64,000 nt of DNA from Cerioporus squamosus (GCA_022592435.1 JABYQS010000146.1:32915-96914); one strand, 5' to 3'; shown: positions 1 through 13,019, counted from the first letter of the stretch. The notes: generated from the letters alone by a model not told the origin. Numbers and translations are program-made.

Positions 1-1057
1 CTTGACCGTCTTGAGGGTTAGGTCAGACTCCTTGGTAGTGTGTAGGATGGTGGAGATCGCCAGTCGGTACGAGTCAGGCATCTTCGAGAAGAGCCAGAAG
101 ACCTTGATGTGGTTGGCAAGGGTGTTCGTGCTATTGGCCGTTAACTCATCCAGGAGCCCAATGAAGGTCTGCACCTGGTCGACGATTGACTTGCTCTCGT
201 CAAACCGAGGGTAGTTGAGAAGATGTTCGAACCGGGAGAAGGAGTACCCGTTGTCGACTTCTCGTACGTAGCCTTCAAGGTGTCCCAGATCTCCTTAGCG
301 GTCTTCTTCCCTTCGAAGCACTTGGACACCTCAGCACTAGTCTTGTACATGAGGATACCTTGTGCCCGATTGTCCGTCTTTCCCCAGGCCTTCACTTCTT
401 CGGCATTTCTGCCATCAGTAGCTGGAGTAGGACGTGCAACACTCCCACTGACGACATCCCAAGCATCAATCATCATCAGATAACTCTTCATCTGACGAGC
501 CCACTCCTTGTAGCCTTCCTGACCTCTGAGTTGAGGCAGGGTCTTCTCGAGACCGGCTTCCGACATCGCAAAGAGATACGAGTAGTCAGTCGGTTCTGGT
601 GTGTTATCGAGAAGAGGTGGTAGTGCAGGAAGTGATACGACAGGAGTTGGTGGAGCGGATGGGATCGGTGTAGGATAGGGAGTGTCTGAAGGTGCAGGGA
701 GAGGAATAGAATCTGGAGACGGAGATGAAGAGTGACAGGAAGAACTTCTTCGACCGGTAGAACAGGAGATTGAGCAGGAGGGAGTTGTGGTGATGGAGGA
801 TGACTGTCTTCTTCAGACGAGTCGACTGAGACTGGAGTGATAGGTCTACAGTGCTGTCCTTCAACTGGTTCAACCAGAAGACGATGTTCAGGAGCGTTGT
901 CTGGTTTGACAACTTCTACAAAGCGATTTGGACAAGGTTGTCGATCGCAGTGGAAGTACTCCCGATCTTCTTCGGACCAGAAGAGGTCACGTTGTTGTCT
1001 GGTGTGATACCGGTGGTAGAGATGACTGCAGTCGTAGACGTCTGAGTCAGAATCCAC
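1..1057 (-). pseudogene. Ty1/copia-type retrotransposon gag fragment, frameshifted, cut by window edge
   Basis: The minus strand encodes a capsid-like protein of the gag/UBN2 kind found in LTR copia elements. The diagnostic stretch, reading QEGYKEWARQMKSYL near 520 and then TAKEIWDTLKATYEKS near 260, matches the family pattern of a folded core followed by EIWDTL. Reading continues off the left edge in another frame (motifs FSRFEHLL and FIGLLDEL, about 240 down to 1). A Pro/Ser-rich leader runs down from about 1057. Three frames must be joined, with breaks near 240 and near 715-740, so this copy cannot make one protein. Protease, integrase and reverse transcriptase would lie left of the window. 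Assignment to copia rather than another LTR class rests on the gag pattern only. Confidence 0.75.
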
Positions 1058-1389
1058 CGTGTCGATGCGAAAGGTTCAGGAAGTGCGATGATTTGAAGAT
1101 AGCCACGTGCGATGGCAACGAGAGATGGACACCTGTTCAGGTGAACCTCAAACACCAGCAAGCCGAGTATGCCAATGCCGAGGGTAGAAGTTGCCAACTG
1201 TGCCCAGAAAGAACTAGGTACGTATCGTACTGAAAAGTGGTATTGTAAGGAGGGTCCGAACGGTTGTCCTCCGGTCCTAAGGTGCTAACCACCCCGGATA
1301 CAACAGCTGGCGGATGCAAGTGCACGGCCTGGCTGAGGGATGCCTGAAATCCTGTACGCCTCGAGAGCGCCAAAGGATGTACAACAGTA

Positions 1390-2090
1390 GATACGATGAC
1401 TAGCTAATAAAAGCACTCAGGGCTGCGTCACGAGCGCAGAAATGTCCCCCTGGTAGCAGTGTCGGCGGGCACAGTCAAGATCTAGGGAGTTAGTGGAGGA
1501 ATGCACGGGCAGGAGTCGTCGAAGAAAGGGTGCGCGCAGAGTGACGACTAGCAACGGTCAGAGCGCAGGGCTCATAACCTGATGAAGTCTGAACCTGTGA
1601 AGGCAAGTCGCAACGACTAGCAGACGAGTGGACAACACGAGTCCTCAGTCAGTAGAGCAAAAGACTGATAGCATAGACACAAGTACCTAGCAGACGAGTG
1701 GACAACACGAGCTACAAAGTACTTGTAAGTAAAGCATAAGTAAGCATAGGTAGGCGAGTACTTACTCCTCAGTCAGTAGAGCAAAAGACTGAGGAGACGA
1801 AGCCCAAGAGTCCCTCCTTATATACTGTGTCTGGAGTAGCATGAGTAAGCGACAGAAAGGAGAGCATAATGCTGTCTGAGTCAGAACGAGTAGGGATGAC
1901 TCAGACGATGACGAAGGATGACGAAGATACGACAAATACGAGGTCACAAGGGCATGTCTAGTACAGCCCAGAGATATCTAGAAAGAACTAGAAAGGTCCG
2001 GAGCGTTGCAGAACGCACTGGAATGGACTGGAAACAAAGAGAAGCCAGGTAACCACATGGTTTCGTACAACGTACCCTAAAAGGAAAGGA
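1390..2090 (-). repeat. Probable LTR or leader of the copia element
   Basis: This stretch lies upstream of the gag fragment in its own orientation. It contains internal direct repeats: a block beginning CTAGCAGACGAGTGG occurs near 1617 and near 1688, and a block beginning CCTCAGTCAGTAGAGC occurs near 1643 and 1768. A TATATAAG-like box on the minus strand near 1818 sits just upstream of the second block. The outer ends and target-site duplications could not be fixed because the partner LTR is outside the window. Confidence 0.45.
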
Positions 2091-3549
2091 AGAAGCATAG
2101 CCTAAGATCTAATCGTAAGAGGCTGTGCCCATAGCGCCTAATGCGCAACTAATGTCCATAGTCCATAGTAAGTTCAACAACCTCTTCCCCTCGGTGCATC
2201 CTGGTAGGACTTCAAGTTGGTGGCAACACTCACAGCTTCATGTGCAGGTTCATCTTCGACTGGGGTCATGTCTCTGTGCAGTCCAGGAGTTCACAGACAC
2301 GGGCTACTAGAGCCTGAATGTCGTGAGTGTTAGTCACTATTCGTTCACGTTTTCATATATTCTGGGTCATTTCTCTGGCCATGCTCAAATGTGTTCAAAC
2401 TTTACAGTATCTTCAGTGCTCGTGATCTTGGTTGGACCTGCCATCCTCCGTTCTATGTCGCCGACTCATCTTCCAACTCGCCGACTGCTACTCCCAACCA
2501 TTTCCCTTGATCTACAAGCTGCCCACCCTGAGCAATGGTGCTGGTCATGGTCTAACTTTCTACGGTGTCATGCTGGTGCGAAATATATTCCGATGGTGAC
2601 GACAACTCTCCGGGCAACTACACATGCAAGGCTGGGTTAGTCCTAGTGTTACTACCCGTAGATTCCATGCTTGTAGCATGTACTAGTAGTACTACTACAT
2701 ATGTCACTGCGTATCTCAATGCCATGCTTTTGCTCTTCAACTCCGTGTCTGATATAGTGCGAACAACTAAGTCTATGGTGGCCATCTAATGTAAATGTAT
2801 GTATTATCGCCTGATGCAGTATGCCTCTATAGCTCTGACACTGCTATGCTATAATTTGCTATTGTTCGTGCCCTGAGCCCTCTGTGTCTTGAATCTTCAG
2901 TTGCATACAGCATGATATAGCTCCTAGCAGGCACTGCTACAGTGCTCTATCATTGTTCCTGTGGGGTTCTACAGAGTATTACCATCACTCCTGCAGGAGA
3001 TGTCAATGCACTATAGAGCTAGAAGCAGGCATATAGAACCCCACTACCCATCTACAAATGGCTACGATTGCTATAGCACTATAGAAATGCTCTAGAGCTT
3101 TATAGCTCGGTGCTCCAATTTGCTGATGAGTATAGGAAGAGCGACAAGATCGTGTCACCGATCAATTATATATAATTACAGTACAACACTCTAATATCTA
3201 TTACATGGCTCATGGTATGGAGATCAAGTGGTCAATAGAACGGTCAATGCAAGCAACAGTCAATAGAATGGGAGACTAGGAAGGCAATCAACAGAGATGG
3301 GTGACGAGTATGAGCAATCAGAAGCAGGTGTTCACATTGGGCAGTTGGGTGTGGAGCGTTGAGCATAAAAAACCAAGTACACACCAGAGGGCAAGCACCA
3401 GCACAGCAGAGAAGTGGACAAAGAACAGAAAGAAGGGTGCATCAGAAGCAGGTGGGCTCTAGTTCACGAGCAACCATGAGCAGTGAGCAAGAGGGGCAAA
3501 CCTGGGGCTCAAAGCTCGAGTGGGCAACAAAGGCTTGAGTGAGCAATGA

Positions 3550-3590
3550 GGGCTAGCTTGAGCAGGCAACAGGGGCTAGCTTGAGCAGGT
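3550..3590. repeat. Short tandem repeat, 23-nt period
   Basis: GGCTAGCTTGAGCAGG occurs at 3551-3566 and again at 3574-3589. It sits in a wider degenerate array of GAGCAAC / GGGCTCAAG words from about 3480 to 3630. Confidence 0.7.
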
Positions 3591-3796
3591 GACCAGGGCT
3601 CAAGCGGTGATGAGCACCAGGCTCGTCTGTGCTCATATTCTGTTTGTTATGGACTTACATTTACTTTGGTTTGTTACAGTATTTAGTTTAGTTTTCCAGT
3701 GCTTGCAATCTTAGATAGCAGATGTAATGTCGATAGCAACCTTAGCTTGGGACTACCACCACCACTGCTCACATCTCACTCCTGCATTCGCGACTG

Positions 3797-3830
3797 CGAC
3801 CCGAGACCCGAGACCCGAGACTCGCAACCC
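3797..3830. repeat. Microsatellite of GACCCGA units
   Basis: Consecutive units of the form GACCCGA are followed by one variant copy. It lies in a non-coding, repeat-rich stretch. Confidence 0.7.
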
Positions 3831-5047
3831 TGAGACCACCAACCGATATGACAGAAGCACAGAAGCTCGGAAGTACCAAATCCGAGACCGCCGCCGCCGT
3901 ACTGCCACCTTCGAAGCCCCGTTGAGAAGCCAGTTCTCATTCGTTCATCCTCTGTTTTGGCACGCTCATCCATCAGCTCCCATCCTACCACCGTACCGAG
4001 TTACGAGGCAGTCCGCCCCGCTGTCACCGAGTTACCCAGCATACGATATGCAGTCTGCCCAAGCTCCCTTGTTACTTTTACTTCACCCTTCCTCCCCCTT
4101 TTACCACCTTCCTCTTCTTCAGGCCCTGGCCTGTGGTTAGGTAGCAGGGACACCCACTCACATTATTTATCTTCTCTCGAGTCTCTGGTTGTCTGTAGCG
4201 GCCTTGGATCTTGACGAGTCGTATCAGCGGGTAACGGAGCCTCTTTGAGAGGGCGACAGAGCTTTGAGAGGGAAACGAAGGCTGGAAAGGGCAATGAGAG
4301 CTCGAACAAGTGACAATGGCTTGAGCTTGTGATGAAGGGATTGCAGAGTAGATGAAAAGAAATGTAACAGCCTTGCCACTACACGAGCCTCATGGTCTCT
4401 CGTAGCTACTGTTTCCTGGTTCGGCTTGTATCCTGCATGTATAGCCTGACGTCGTGCCCTCGGCCTCGACCATCCCATCCCGCTCTCTCATTCGTTACTT
4501 ACATCTCACGTGGCCTCCACAGGAACATCGTGTACTTGTATATAGTCTTGTACGTGCTCGTCTTGACGCCCCCTGGAATCAACACCAGTTCCGGGCCCCT
4601 TTGCTTCTCCTCCCACATCCTGTCTGCCCTGCTCGACTTCGTCCCACCGTTGTCCCAGCTCCTCGCCCCGTATAGTAATGTGCCCGTCACAAGAAATGCA
4701 TGTCTCAGGCAAGAAGATTGATAAATCAGCCACAAGCAAGGGTGCACAGTCGAAAGAGAAAGCAACTAGAGCTCACCAAATGCCAAGAAACACAAGAGGC
4801 CGAGGGCAAGAAGATGAGTGGTGGTGAGCATGGGCAAAGGATATGGTGGGCAGATAGGATGTTGTCTGGGTCCTGTGGTCTTGCACCATGTGGAGGTCTT
4901 TGCTCTTGTGAGCTCTCATTGGCTAGTAAGCAACCATGCATCCACACCAGACCCGGAGCGAATGGACGAGAGAGACTGAGAGTCAGAGAGTTCAACATTG
5001 CATGCATGCGGCACCCCTGGAGCCGTGGGAACATCGCGTTCAACAAG

Positions 5048-5119
5048 AAATCACGTTACCGTGTCAGTCACCCGTTACTGTTCGCGTTTCTGATGTGACA
5101 GTCACTAGCGACGTGATTT
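5048..5119. promoter_or_regulatory. Inverted repeat upstream of the first F-box-like gene
   Basis: AAATCACGT at 5048-5056 and ACGTGATTT at 5111-5119 form a perfect 9-bp inverted repeat with a 54-nt spacer. It lies about 150 nt before the start codon at 5265. It could be a hairpin or a pair of binding sites; its function is inferred from position only. Confidence 0.4.
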
Positions 5120-5264
5120 TTTCACCCCAAGACCTTCCTACTTCGTAGTTCAGGAACTTGGTCGTGGCACTGGCACTAGCAGGCTCCTCCGAGTCCGACG
5201 GCGAGAGTCAAGAGAGTCGGACGCGTGAGTTGGTCCTCCACCTTGTGCTTGTTCTCCGCCCACC

Positions 5265-6523
5265 ATGTCGATGTTCGTCCACCCAGCAACACTCCCTCTC
5301 GAGGTTCTGTACCACACCATAGGCTATCTCGAGGGCGACCATTCTGCGCTGCGAAACTGCTCTCTGACAAGCCATGCTCTGCTCTGGTACGCCCGAGGCT
5401 ACCTCTTCCGAGACATCTCACTACGCTGGATACTCAGCAAACGGTTTGCGCGACTCATAGAGTCGAATCCTCGCATAGCGACCCTGGTTAATTCGATGAC
5501 TATACACGACATCGAGCTCTGGACGTCTCCACAGGAGCTGCCACGTTTCAGCCTCCTCACGAACCTGCGCTCGCTCACCCTCCACCGAGCCAACTTCGAG
5601 TTTCTGGACGCGTTCTTCCAGATCCTGCAAGATCTGCAGGCCTTAACGTACCTCGCCTGCCATCATATGGTAGCGGGACAATTCTCTGACGATCTCGGAC
5701 ATCACGGCCAAGGACGACTCTCGGAGCCTGACTCCCGCTCTGCTCCTCATCCCCGACCTTTCTGTCCCGAGCTGCGCGCACTCGTTGTCAAGCACGGCTA
5801 CGTTGACCAGGACGTATTCGCCATGCAGTTCGTGGATTTGGGTGTGCCAGAGCACCTCGAGAGCTTAGACGTCTCGTTTGGGGCGACCGATCGTCACCTG
5901 CACTGGGTACCAGTCATCCGCGCGGCCCGCGGGACGCTGTTGCACCTCAGCATGTCAATGAGCGAGGAAAGGACTTGGCATACTGTGCGAGAGTCTCAAC
6001 AGTTTGGTAAGTCTCTTGAGCGGTCTGCATGATGTACGCGTGTCCGTGAAACTCATGACCTGCGATAGATGACCCATACGTCTTTGTTGGGGATGCCCTT
6101 GCGGGTTGCGCTGCCCTGACCTCGCTGTGCTTGAAACACCGCCCGGAACCGACTCACAGAGAAGTCGAGCCATTCCACTTCCTCGAGGCGCTCTGCGCCT
6201 TCTTCGAGCGACCGGACGTTCCCCTGCCTACCCTTGAGCGAGTCACGTTCGGCATGATTGATCGCGATGGGCAGATGGTGTCCGCTGAGCCTCACGTATG
6301 CACTCGACTTGCACAAGATCTCTTGACGAGGACGCGGTACCCACGCTTTCGGGCGATTATCATCAACGTGCAGTCTCAGTCCTACGCTCGCCACAGCAGG
6401 ACGTGGCACAGTCGCGGACTTGTGGGAGAGCAGAAGCAAGCGCTGCTAGACCGATGGCATGCGGCATTCTCCGGCTTCGAGGGACAGTCCAGGGTATCGC
6501 TGGACGTCAACTTCACGCTGTAA
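5265..6523 (+). CDS. F-box-like protein, first of three paralogues
   Basis: Two exons, 5265-6006 and 6069-6523, joined over a 62-nt intron (GTAAGT...ATAG, phase 1), give 398 residues. Residues about 8-48 resemble an F-box: LPLEVLYHTIGYL followed by a conserved Cys and aromatic residues. The rest is leucine-patterned, as in agaric F-box/LRR-type proteins. F-box proteins normally bind Skp1 and recruit substrates to an SCF ubiquitin ligase, and that role is inferred here. The start is the ATG directly before the F-box. The gene at 6877 on the same strand shares domain order, the phase-1 intron near the same position, and a C-terminal YPRFR/YPCVR-type segment, so the two are tandem paralogues. 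A third lies at 58.7 kb. Confidence 0.75.
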
Positions 6524-6876
6524 AGCGGCGTGTTCAGGATCCAGACTTTGTTGCGGGATTACCTGACGTCTGCGCAACCCGACCAGGGAAGATACTCACC
6601 GGCTGGAACGAGGAAGGGCAACCATCGATTCATCGCGTCAGCAGGAGACGCCATCGCACAGCTCTTCGGGATGACCACCGCTCTTTCGGGCGGCCTGTAC
6701 TCCGCGGTACGTGTATCCTTACGTTGGTGTCCCGACATGCACTGATGATTCCCAACCCGGACACCAGCTCTCAGACATGCCGCGCATAAAGTTTCACAAG
6801 CGGTCTCACTTGGAGAGTCCATAAGACCCCGGATCCCGGACCCCTTCCATGCTGTACACCGCGTCGAGCTCTCACC

Positions 6877-8189
6877 ATGTCGTCTCACCCTGTTCTTCCC
6901 ACCGAGCTCTTCGAGAGGATTATCGACAACCTATGCGGTGATGCACGCTCGCTATCGAGCTGCGCCCTCGTCTGTCGCGACTGGCTTCCCCGATCTCATT
7001 TCCACCGTTTCGCCAGCATATCGCTCCCCATCTCCTACCCCCTCCTCAGCTCTCGGCGCACCAAGCTGCGCGCCCTCATAGAAGAGAACCCGAACATCGT
7101 GCTCTATGTTCGCTCCCTCAGCCTGAACGGTATGAGCATCCTGGGAAGCTCCATGTCGTGGTCCACGGCGCAGGCACTCCCGCCCATGTGCCCGCGGCTG
7201 GTCACGCTCCGGAGCCTCTCTCTCTCCCGCTTCGAGTTCTGCTCCTTGACGGAGCTTCTGCCCACAATCTGCGCCCTTCCAGCCCTCGAGGAGCTCTCCC
7301 TCGATCGGGTCCGCGTGCATGCGCGAACATCGGCGCCCCACGCAGATTGCACGGATGCAGTCAGAAAAGCGCGTGCACATCGCCCGCTGAAGGCTCTCCG
7401 TTTCACAGGCGAGACGATCGGAGAGTCCATCTTGGAAGCGGAGGCCTCGGAGTTTGCGAGCGCCCTGGCGGACGCGGGAGTGCTATCTCCGGGGTCGCTC
7501 AACAACCTAGCACTGCTATCCGGGGCACGGGGATGCGCGGGATGGGTGCCGTTCCTCCCGTCGCTGGCGCCATCCCTCCAGCATTGTGCACTCAGCCTGC
7601 ACGAGCTGATCGTGCACGGCGAGTTGGCGGAGATCGCACGTAAGTCCTCCTCCGTTCGTCCATACGGTTCGCCCGGCTGACAGGCGTGTGGCGTACAGGT
7701 GAACACATCGTACACGTGTACGACGCCTTGCGGCCTTGCCCGGCGCTGCGTTCCTCGTGCGTCCAGTACAACTCGACGAGCACGCTCATGCAGCGCGTCT
7801 TCGAGGGCGCCACTCATACGATCCCAGGCGCGGCGCCGTTCTTCCTCGACGCGCTCTGCGACGTCTTATCGCGCCCAGGAGAGCCTGCTTTCCCTATCCT
7901 GGAGGAACTGTCGCTCATTTATGTTGGATCACGTCACGGACTCGCCTCCTGTGCGAGCGCTCTGGATCGGCTGGCCCGAGCGTTGTTGGACCGCGAGAGA
8001 TATCCGTGCGTGAGGAAGCTCTCCGTTCGTGTGGATGAGCCCCGATATGTTACCGGGCTTTTCCGGGTGGAGCGCGGTACCGTAGACAGCATGGGCGACG
8101 AACAGGAAAGGTGTATACTTGACTTGCTGGGTGGCTTTGATCAGGGTCGTATTGAGGTCGAGGTAAAGATTAGGCTGGTCGAGCCGTAG
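6877..8189 (+). CDS. F-box-like protein, second paralogue
   Basis: Exons 6877-7639 and 7699-8189 (59-nt intron, GTAAGT...ACAG, phase 1) encode 417 residues. The N-terminus carries a clear F-box pattern: LPTELFERIIDNLCGD, then SLSSCALVCRDW, roughly residues 8-40. A leucine-rich C-terminal part follows, with repeated blocks such as LRSLSLSRFEF and LEELSLDRV. It lies 350 nt after the first F-box-like gene on the same strand. The intron sits where the paralogues at 5265 and 58679 have theirs, which supports both the gene model and common descent. Substrates cannot be told from sequence. Confidence 0.8.
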
Positions 8190-9078
8190 GTTGTCCCGGA
8201 AGCTATCGTATGTACCGTGGATCTCACATGTATTGCGACTCCTTCGACAGTCATTGTCAAGGGACAGTGCTCCCTCGGCAGCCAGCCTACTAGTAAGCAT
8301 CCCACTTCCCAGTGATGCGTCTGGCTGACTGCGCACCGCGCCTCGGAAGGACAAGGTATCCTCGATGACCCCGGTGAATTCTCCCAGATGGGGATAGAAG
8401 GAGCGTCCCGAACCGCTCGCCAGAAAGGAGAATGGTTTGGTATCGGGGTGCTCGCGCAGCGCCTTTGATCGTTGGCGCCATAGTGTCCTCGCCCTTGAGT
8501 CCGCGTCTATACTTCGACGCGCCCGGTGAGTGCGTAGTGACCATCATGCGCTTCCCACTCACGCGTCCCTCACCGTGGTACTCAACAGGTGACACAGCCT
8601 GGCAGCTCCAACGTGAGTGCTCGTGCGTCGCCGGGCCCCGGAGAGAGAGTACTTGGCGGGCAGGAAGACCGCTCCACCCTTCCATCGCCGATCACCCTGC
8701 AACGTTCGCGAGCCGGAAGGTCGTCGTCGTCGTGCAGCATGACGAGAGGTTTTATAGGTCGCACAGCCTGTACGAGCACTAGAAAGCAGAGCTGGTCGAA
8801 GTCTCTCATGCTTTGTTCCTCCTTGCTCGTCGTATTTCCACGACATGGCAGGCTAATCACCGGCTCTATATATGTCAGGAGACCTGTAGTTGGGAACGGA
8901 CGCGTTTGATCAATGTTGCCGTTCGCAAGACCGGTGGCACCAATCCAATCACTGCACGATGGCGTTCATTCAAACACTGATACACACGACCATACACGAC
9001 GCCTTCTGCACCCGCACTCGCTACCGTCCCCGGTTACACCCACTTCTGTAATGTGCGTTCCAAATACGTTCGGCTGCA
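8190..9078. other. Intergenic, no gene recognised
   Basis: Several overlapping ORFs of 90-140 codons occur on both strands, but none has a recognisable motif, signal peptide or splice pattern. I regard it as the spacer between the F-box-like gene and the hydrophobin 3' end. Confidence 0.5.
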
Positions 9079-9540
9079 TCAGAGGGTGACGGGGAGGCAG
9101 CCAATGGAGATGAGACTCCCTGTCAGATATGCGGAGGATCAATACTGAGACGAGCGACGGGCGGTATGCTACAAGACGATCGATGCGCACCAAAGGAATT
9201 GTTCTCGCAGCAGACAGTCTGCGCATCGCTGGAGCCGAAGTCAGAGCCCGTCGTCAAACTCGGTCACGAGAGGGAACACTCACCAAGAGTCGCCGGTGCC
9301 GACGCCGATGACGGTGACGGGGGAGCAGGTGAGGCCAACGAGGGCGTTGATGTCCTGCACGACGACCCCGATGGACGCGAGGATGCCTGCGGCAGCAGGG
9401 TCGCTCGCCTTCGTCACGGTGTTGCAGCACTGGATGGGCCCGGTGCTGCAGCTCGCGTCCGGGGCGGGCGCGGGGGTGGCGGCGGCAAGGATTGCAAGAG
9501 CGGAGATCGTGATGAGCTTGGCGAACATGGTGGATGCCAC
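9079..9540 (-). CDS. Class I hydrophobin
   Basis: Three minus-strand exons, 9540-9284, 9228-9191 and 9119-9079, with introns of 55 and 71 nt, encode 111 residues. The protein has a signal peptide (hydrophobic [18 protein letters not shown]) and all eight hydrophobin cysteines: one C, then CC in GPIQCC, C in LTCSP, C at the first splice join, CC in TVCCEN, and C in SIGCLP. Hydrophobins are secreted, self-assemble at air-water interfaces and coat aerial hyphae and fruiting bodies. Class I is inferred from the spacing. A second Met twelve bases inside (MFAKL) may be the true start, because the relatives at 61051 and 63961 begin MFS. Intron positions match the hydrophobin at 60603-61051 exactly. 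A TATA-like TTTATACT on the plus strand near 9613 may mark the promoter. Confidence 0.93.
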
Positions 9541-12500
9541 GAGCTGACTGAGGAGAGCTGTAGAACGACTGGTGGGTGTTCTGAGGAGTTGACTTGGAAT
9601 CCGACACGGTCTTTATACTCGCAGACGGTGACCGTACTCGCCATACTGGGAGGAATGACGGAATCACCTGCAAAAGCCTTCGCACAATGGGCAGCGTGGT
9701 CAGTCAACCCGCTGCATCCCACTCGAGCGAACCCGTGTTCACCCTCCGGTTACCGTCTGAATTTGCATGTCGTCGATGTCGGATCCGCTCCACTTGATGA
9801 AACGGTACCGCTATAGGTACCGGACAGGTCGCCGTCGGTGGTGCCAGTCACCATGCGGTCTGTGCCCTTGAACGCGCTCAGATCCTCATCTACGAGTGGG
9901 AACCATTCAGTTCTGCGCGCCACCTGCGAAAGATGACATGGTTGAGAACGCGCGCAAGTCGCATGGTGAAACATCAGGGTACTGACTTTGCGTTAATCTC
10001 ACCGCATCCGAACTTGAACTTGGTCGACATATTGACGAGGAAGGAACGACCCTCCAGTCTGCGGTTCTGGCATATAGCTTGTGATACCTTCAAGAGTGCC
10101 GTATTGCAATCACCTGCAATGATACTCCAGGTGCGCATCCGAAGGCTGTATGTTGTACGCCGTGACATAGAAGTCGCGAGACACGCATTCTACGCCGCTG
10201 TACCAGCGCTCGGAGCACGCGGTCCCAGCTCTGCGAACGCTCAGTTCATTTCCTGCGAACGGGGGACTCAGCTGATCTCTCTCACCCGGTCGACTTCCTC
10301 CGCCCAAGGCACGCGGTACAGAGCGTCGATTTCCCAAGTCTCTCAAATTCGGGGTGCTTCGGCGAAGGGACGTTCGGTCGCTATGCATCGCATACATGGT
10401 CATGTCGTCACTTCCGCGGCCCTCCGAGAACGAGCCTCATTCTGGTACCGAGGGCTGGTGCATCTGACTCTTGACAACGCCTGGCGGGTTCTTGATGCTC
10501 GGTAGTGCGTCCGAACGGCGCACCATGTCTGTGACCGCAATGCCACCTTTGTGCTAGACGGCAGAATGCCGAATGCGCTCGCTAGGATTCACAGGCACGT
10601 TGAACCTGATGTTCTTGTGTGTATGATTCTCGTAACGCGACTACTATGCATCCAAAACGGACGTCTTCACAACAGGAATGAGCGCGTAAGCAAACATAGC
10701 AAGACGACTTGTGGAGCCTACATACCCAGTGCTCCGTGGCCACGGCTAATGCTCCGCGTTCTCTTTCAATCTCGTCCTGCGGGCATAGGTTGCCAAGGGC
10801 TAATCCCGGCGATGCTGCTTCGGATCGACCTTGAAGTGGTATTTATGGTGCCACCGCTCTCTATAACGAGCGCGCCGAGCTGACATCAGCGGTGACCGGG
10901 ACCACGTTCGATGTCCCCGTTGCCAGAGTCGTCGTTGCATTCTTGCACTGGAGGGAATTGACTGCGCAGGGGCGCCCTTCTCACCATCCTCTCGGGTCGC
11001 CAAGCTAAGACGTGTTCTGTCGAGGCCAGGTGAGCGGTGTACTCGCTGAGAACGACAAGCGACATAATTTGAAGCAAGCGCGAACACACTTCGCCATTGG
11101 TGAGCGGAAGGTCTTCGGGATGCGGTGTCGCAGAGACTTGAGTGGGGTTCCACGCAAGTCGAAGGCAGAGAGTCTGAGCGTGGCTCTGGAATCCGCAAAA
11201 TGGGCACGAGTATGAGGGACAGGACGGCGCAAGGGTCGACGAGAGCGAGGAGGTCGTGCCATGGGCGAGACGACGGACAACTCCCGCATCCGCCGGGACA
11301 CCGCTCCGCCGAGCTGTCAACGAAAGCCATGTAGGTCAGCTTTCCTTTCGGAAGCCGGAAGCACGAGACTCACTGGTAACCGGGGCCGTGTTCGTTCTGA
11401 ACGGCCTCTCAGCTTGCATGATGCATTATGGACACAGGACACTGCCTATCAAAGTTATGCACAGCGCGGTCGTGACTGGCGCAAATGAGATGCTGACGGA
11501 TCGTTTGCTGTGTCCACCAACAGTCACGTACTCGCAAATACGACAGTCAGAGGCGATGCGCACATGTCAGGAATAGATCGAGGGCCATGACATTGCCCAC
11601 GAGCGTCCCTTGGGTCTGCAGCGGAGGTCGCCCGCCTGCTCGCGTCCAAATCGAGTTACAGAATTCCTCCTACTCTCAGTGCGGCGCATCTTGCAATCAC
11701 CTCGCTGAAACATCATGTAGCGTTCGAAGTGGAGTTGGGATGCAATGCCAAGAGATGTGAACGGTAGGTAAAACGCGTACGTGACTCACGCCGGGGGATA
11801 TCGAAGGACGTGGGTACTCACTCAACATACGATACAGCCAGAGTATCGTAAAACCCTAGCGAGGAGGTCTAGAGATTTGCGTGATCGAGATGATTGTTTT
11901 GAGACCTCTTCCCGAGGGCGGCGATAGTGCTTTGCGGATGTAGGGTGGCATCGAGGATAGAGCGGCGAGGAAACGTACCAAATCGTCGTTCAAAGATACC
12001 TTCTCCCAGCACATGTCACCCTCTCACTAATTTGGAAACGTTGCAGGCCATATGTCGGGAAACTGGTGGGCTCTGCCGTGGAGTCGTGGGTCGGCTATGA
12101 TGCATGATGACCGCCGGATCGTGGATGACGGCAGGCGCTGTTAGGGAGCGCTGCAAGCAGTACTTGGTTCCATTCGCGCGCATATCGACAACCTATGTAG
12201 ATATCAGGCAGGCCACAGACGAGAGAGACACAGCAGGGAACGACGCAGTGATCGTGGGTGATCGTGGTGAGAGAGAACGATTAAAGCGCCCGTACCCGCG
12301 ACAGGCCCCGGGCCCATGGCAGTCCTCTTCAATCTTCCACGGCGCGTTCGCGGTGACCCGTCCTCCCCAGGCTGTCAGTGTGCCGGCTCTCTGCGTTGCA
12401 AGATCTCCCCGCTGATTCTCCATGCCTCCTCTATGTTGCTGGCAGGCGCGAGCACAAGTATATATACGGAAGTACGACATGCGTTCGCGCGCGTCGGAAG

Positions 12501-13019
12501 CCTGAGGTGCGAATCGAGATACACTTACTCGGTATACTACAATCTAGTGCTACGGTTTAGCTTTACCGTAACACGGTCTGAATGGCACCAGAACTAATCC
12601 CTGGCCCTCGCAGAAGTCTCGCGCCACATATCAACGAACTTCGACTAAGGTGGTTAAATGAGTGGGGTAACGTCTAGTTCAGCGGCATCGCCAATTGCAC
12701 AGCCGTCTATCACCACAGCGCGATCCGTTGCATTGCTGTCCTCATCCGATAGTTCCGATCGAATATGGCCCACTGTGAAGTCGTGAGTCATACCCACATG
12801 CTTCGCCGCGGGCTGACCCCAGAATAATCAGCACTATATATGACCTTGCAGCTGCTTGGAGTCATCATCTAGAAGTTGGCTCACACGGTAACTTGCGGCT
12901 TCATAACCCACCATATCTCTCACTGCTTCCCAATATATTACTATCGTCGAGTTGAAGTGAGTTCGCCTCCGTAGGTTCTTGGCAACGCGCCGTCACTCAC
13001 ACTCAGGTGCGATAGCCGA
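9541..13019. other. Long intergenic stretch, no gene recognised
   Basis: Overlapping ORFs occur on both strands, the longest about 190 codons at 9933-10505 plus and 176 codons at 10800-11330 minus. None shows a known motif, a plausible signal peptide or a convincing exon series. Composition is mixed and no transposon ends were seen. A divergent gene could be hidden here. Confidence 0.4.

Larger units (their letters stand above)
2100..5180. other. Gene-poor, repeat-rich interval
   Basis: I see no convincing gene here. The stretch 2800-3150 is relatively AT-rich and dense in CTATAG and TATAGC words. Around 3480-3630 there is a degenerate tandem repeat, and 3700-4500 is pyrimidine-rich with short ORFs that look like noise. 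No transposase or reverse transcriptase motif was found. Confidence 0.5.

Noticed and set aside
6298..6789. 163-codon plus-strand frame overlapping the end of the first F-box-like gene
   Set aside because: It is out of frame with the well-supported exon 2 and shows no motif.
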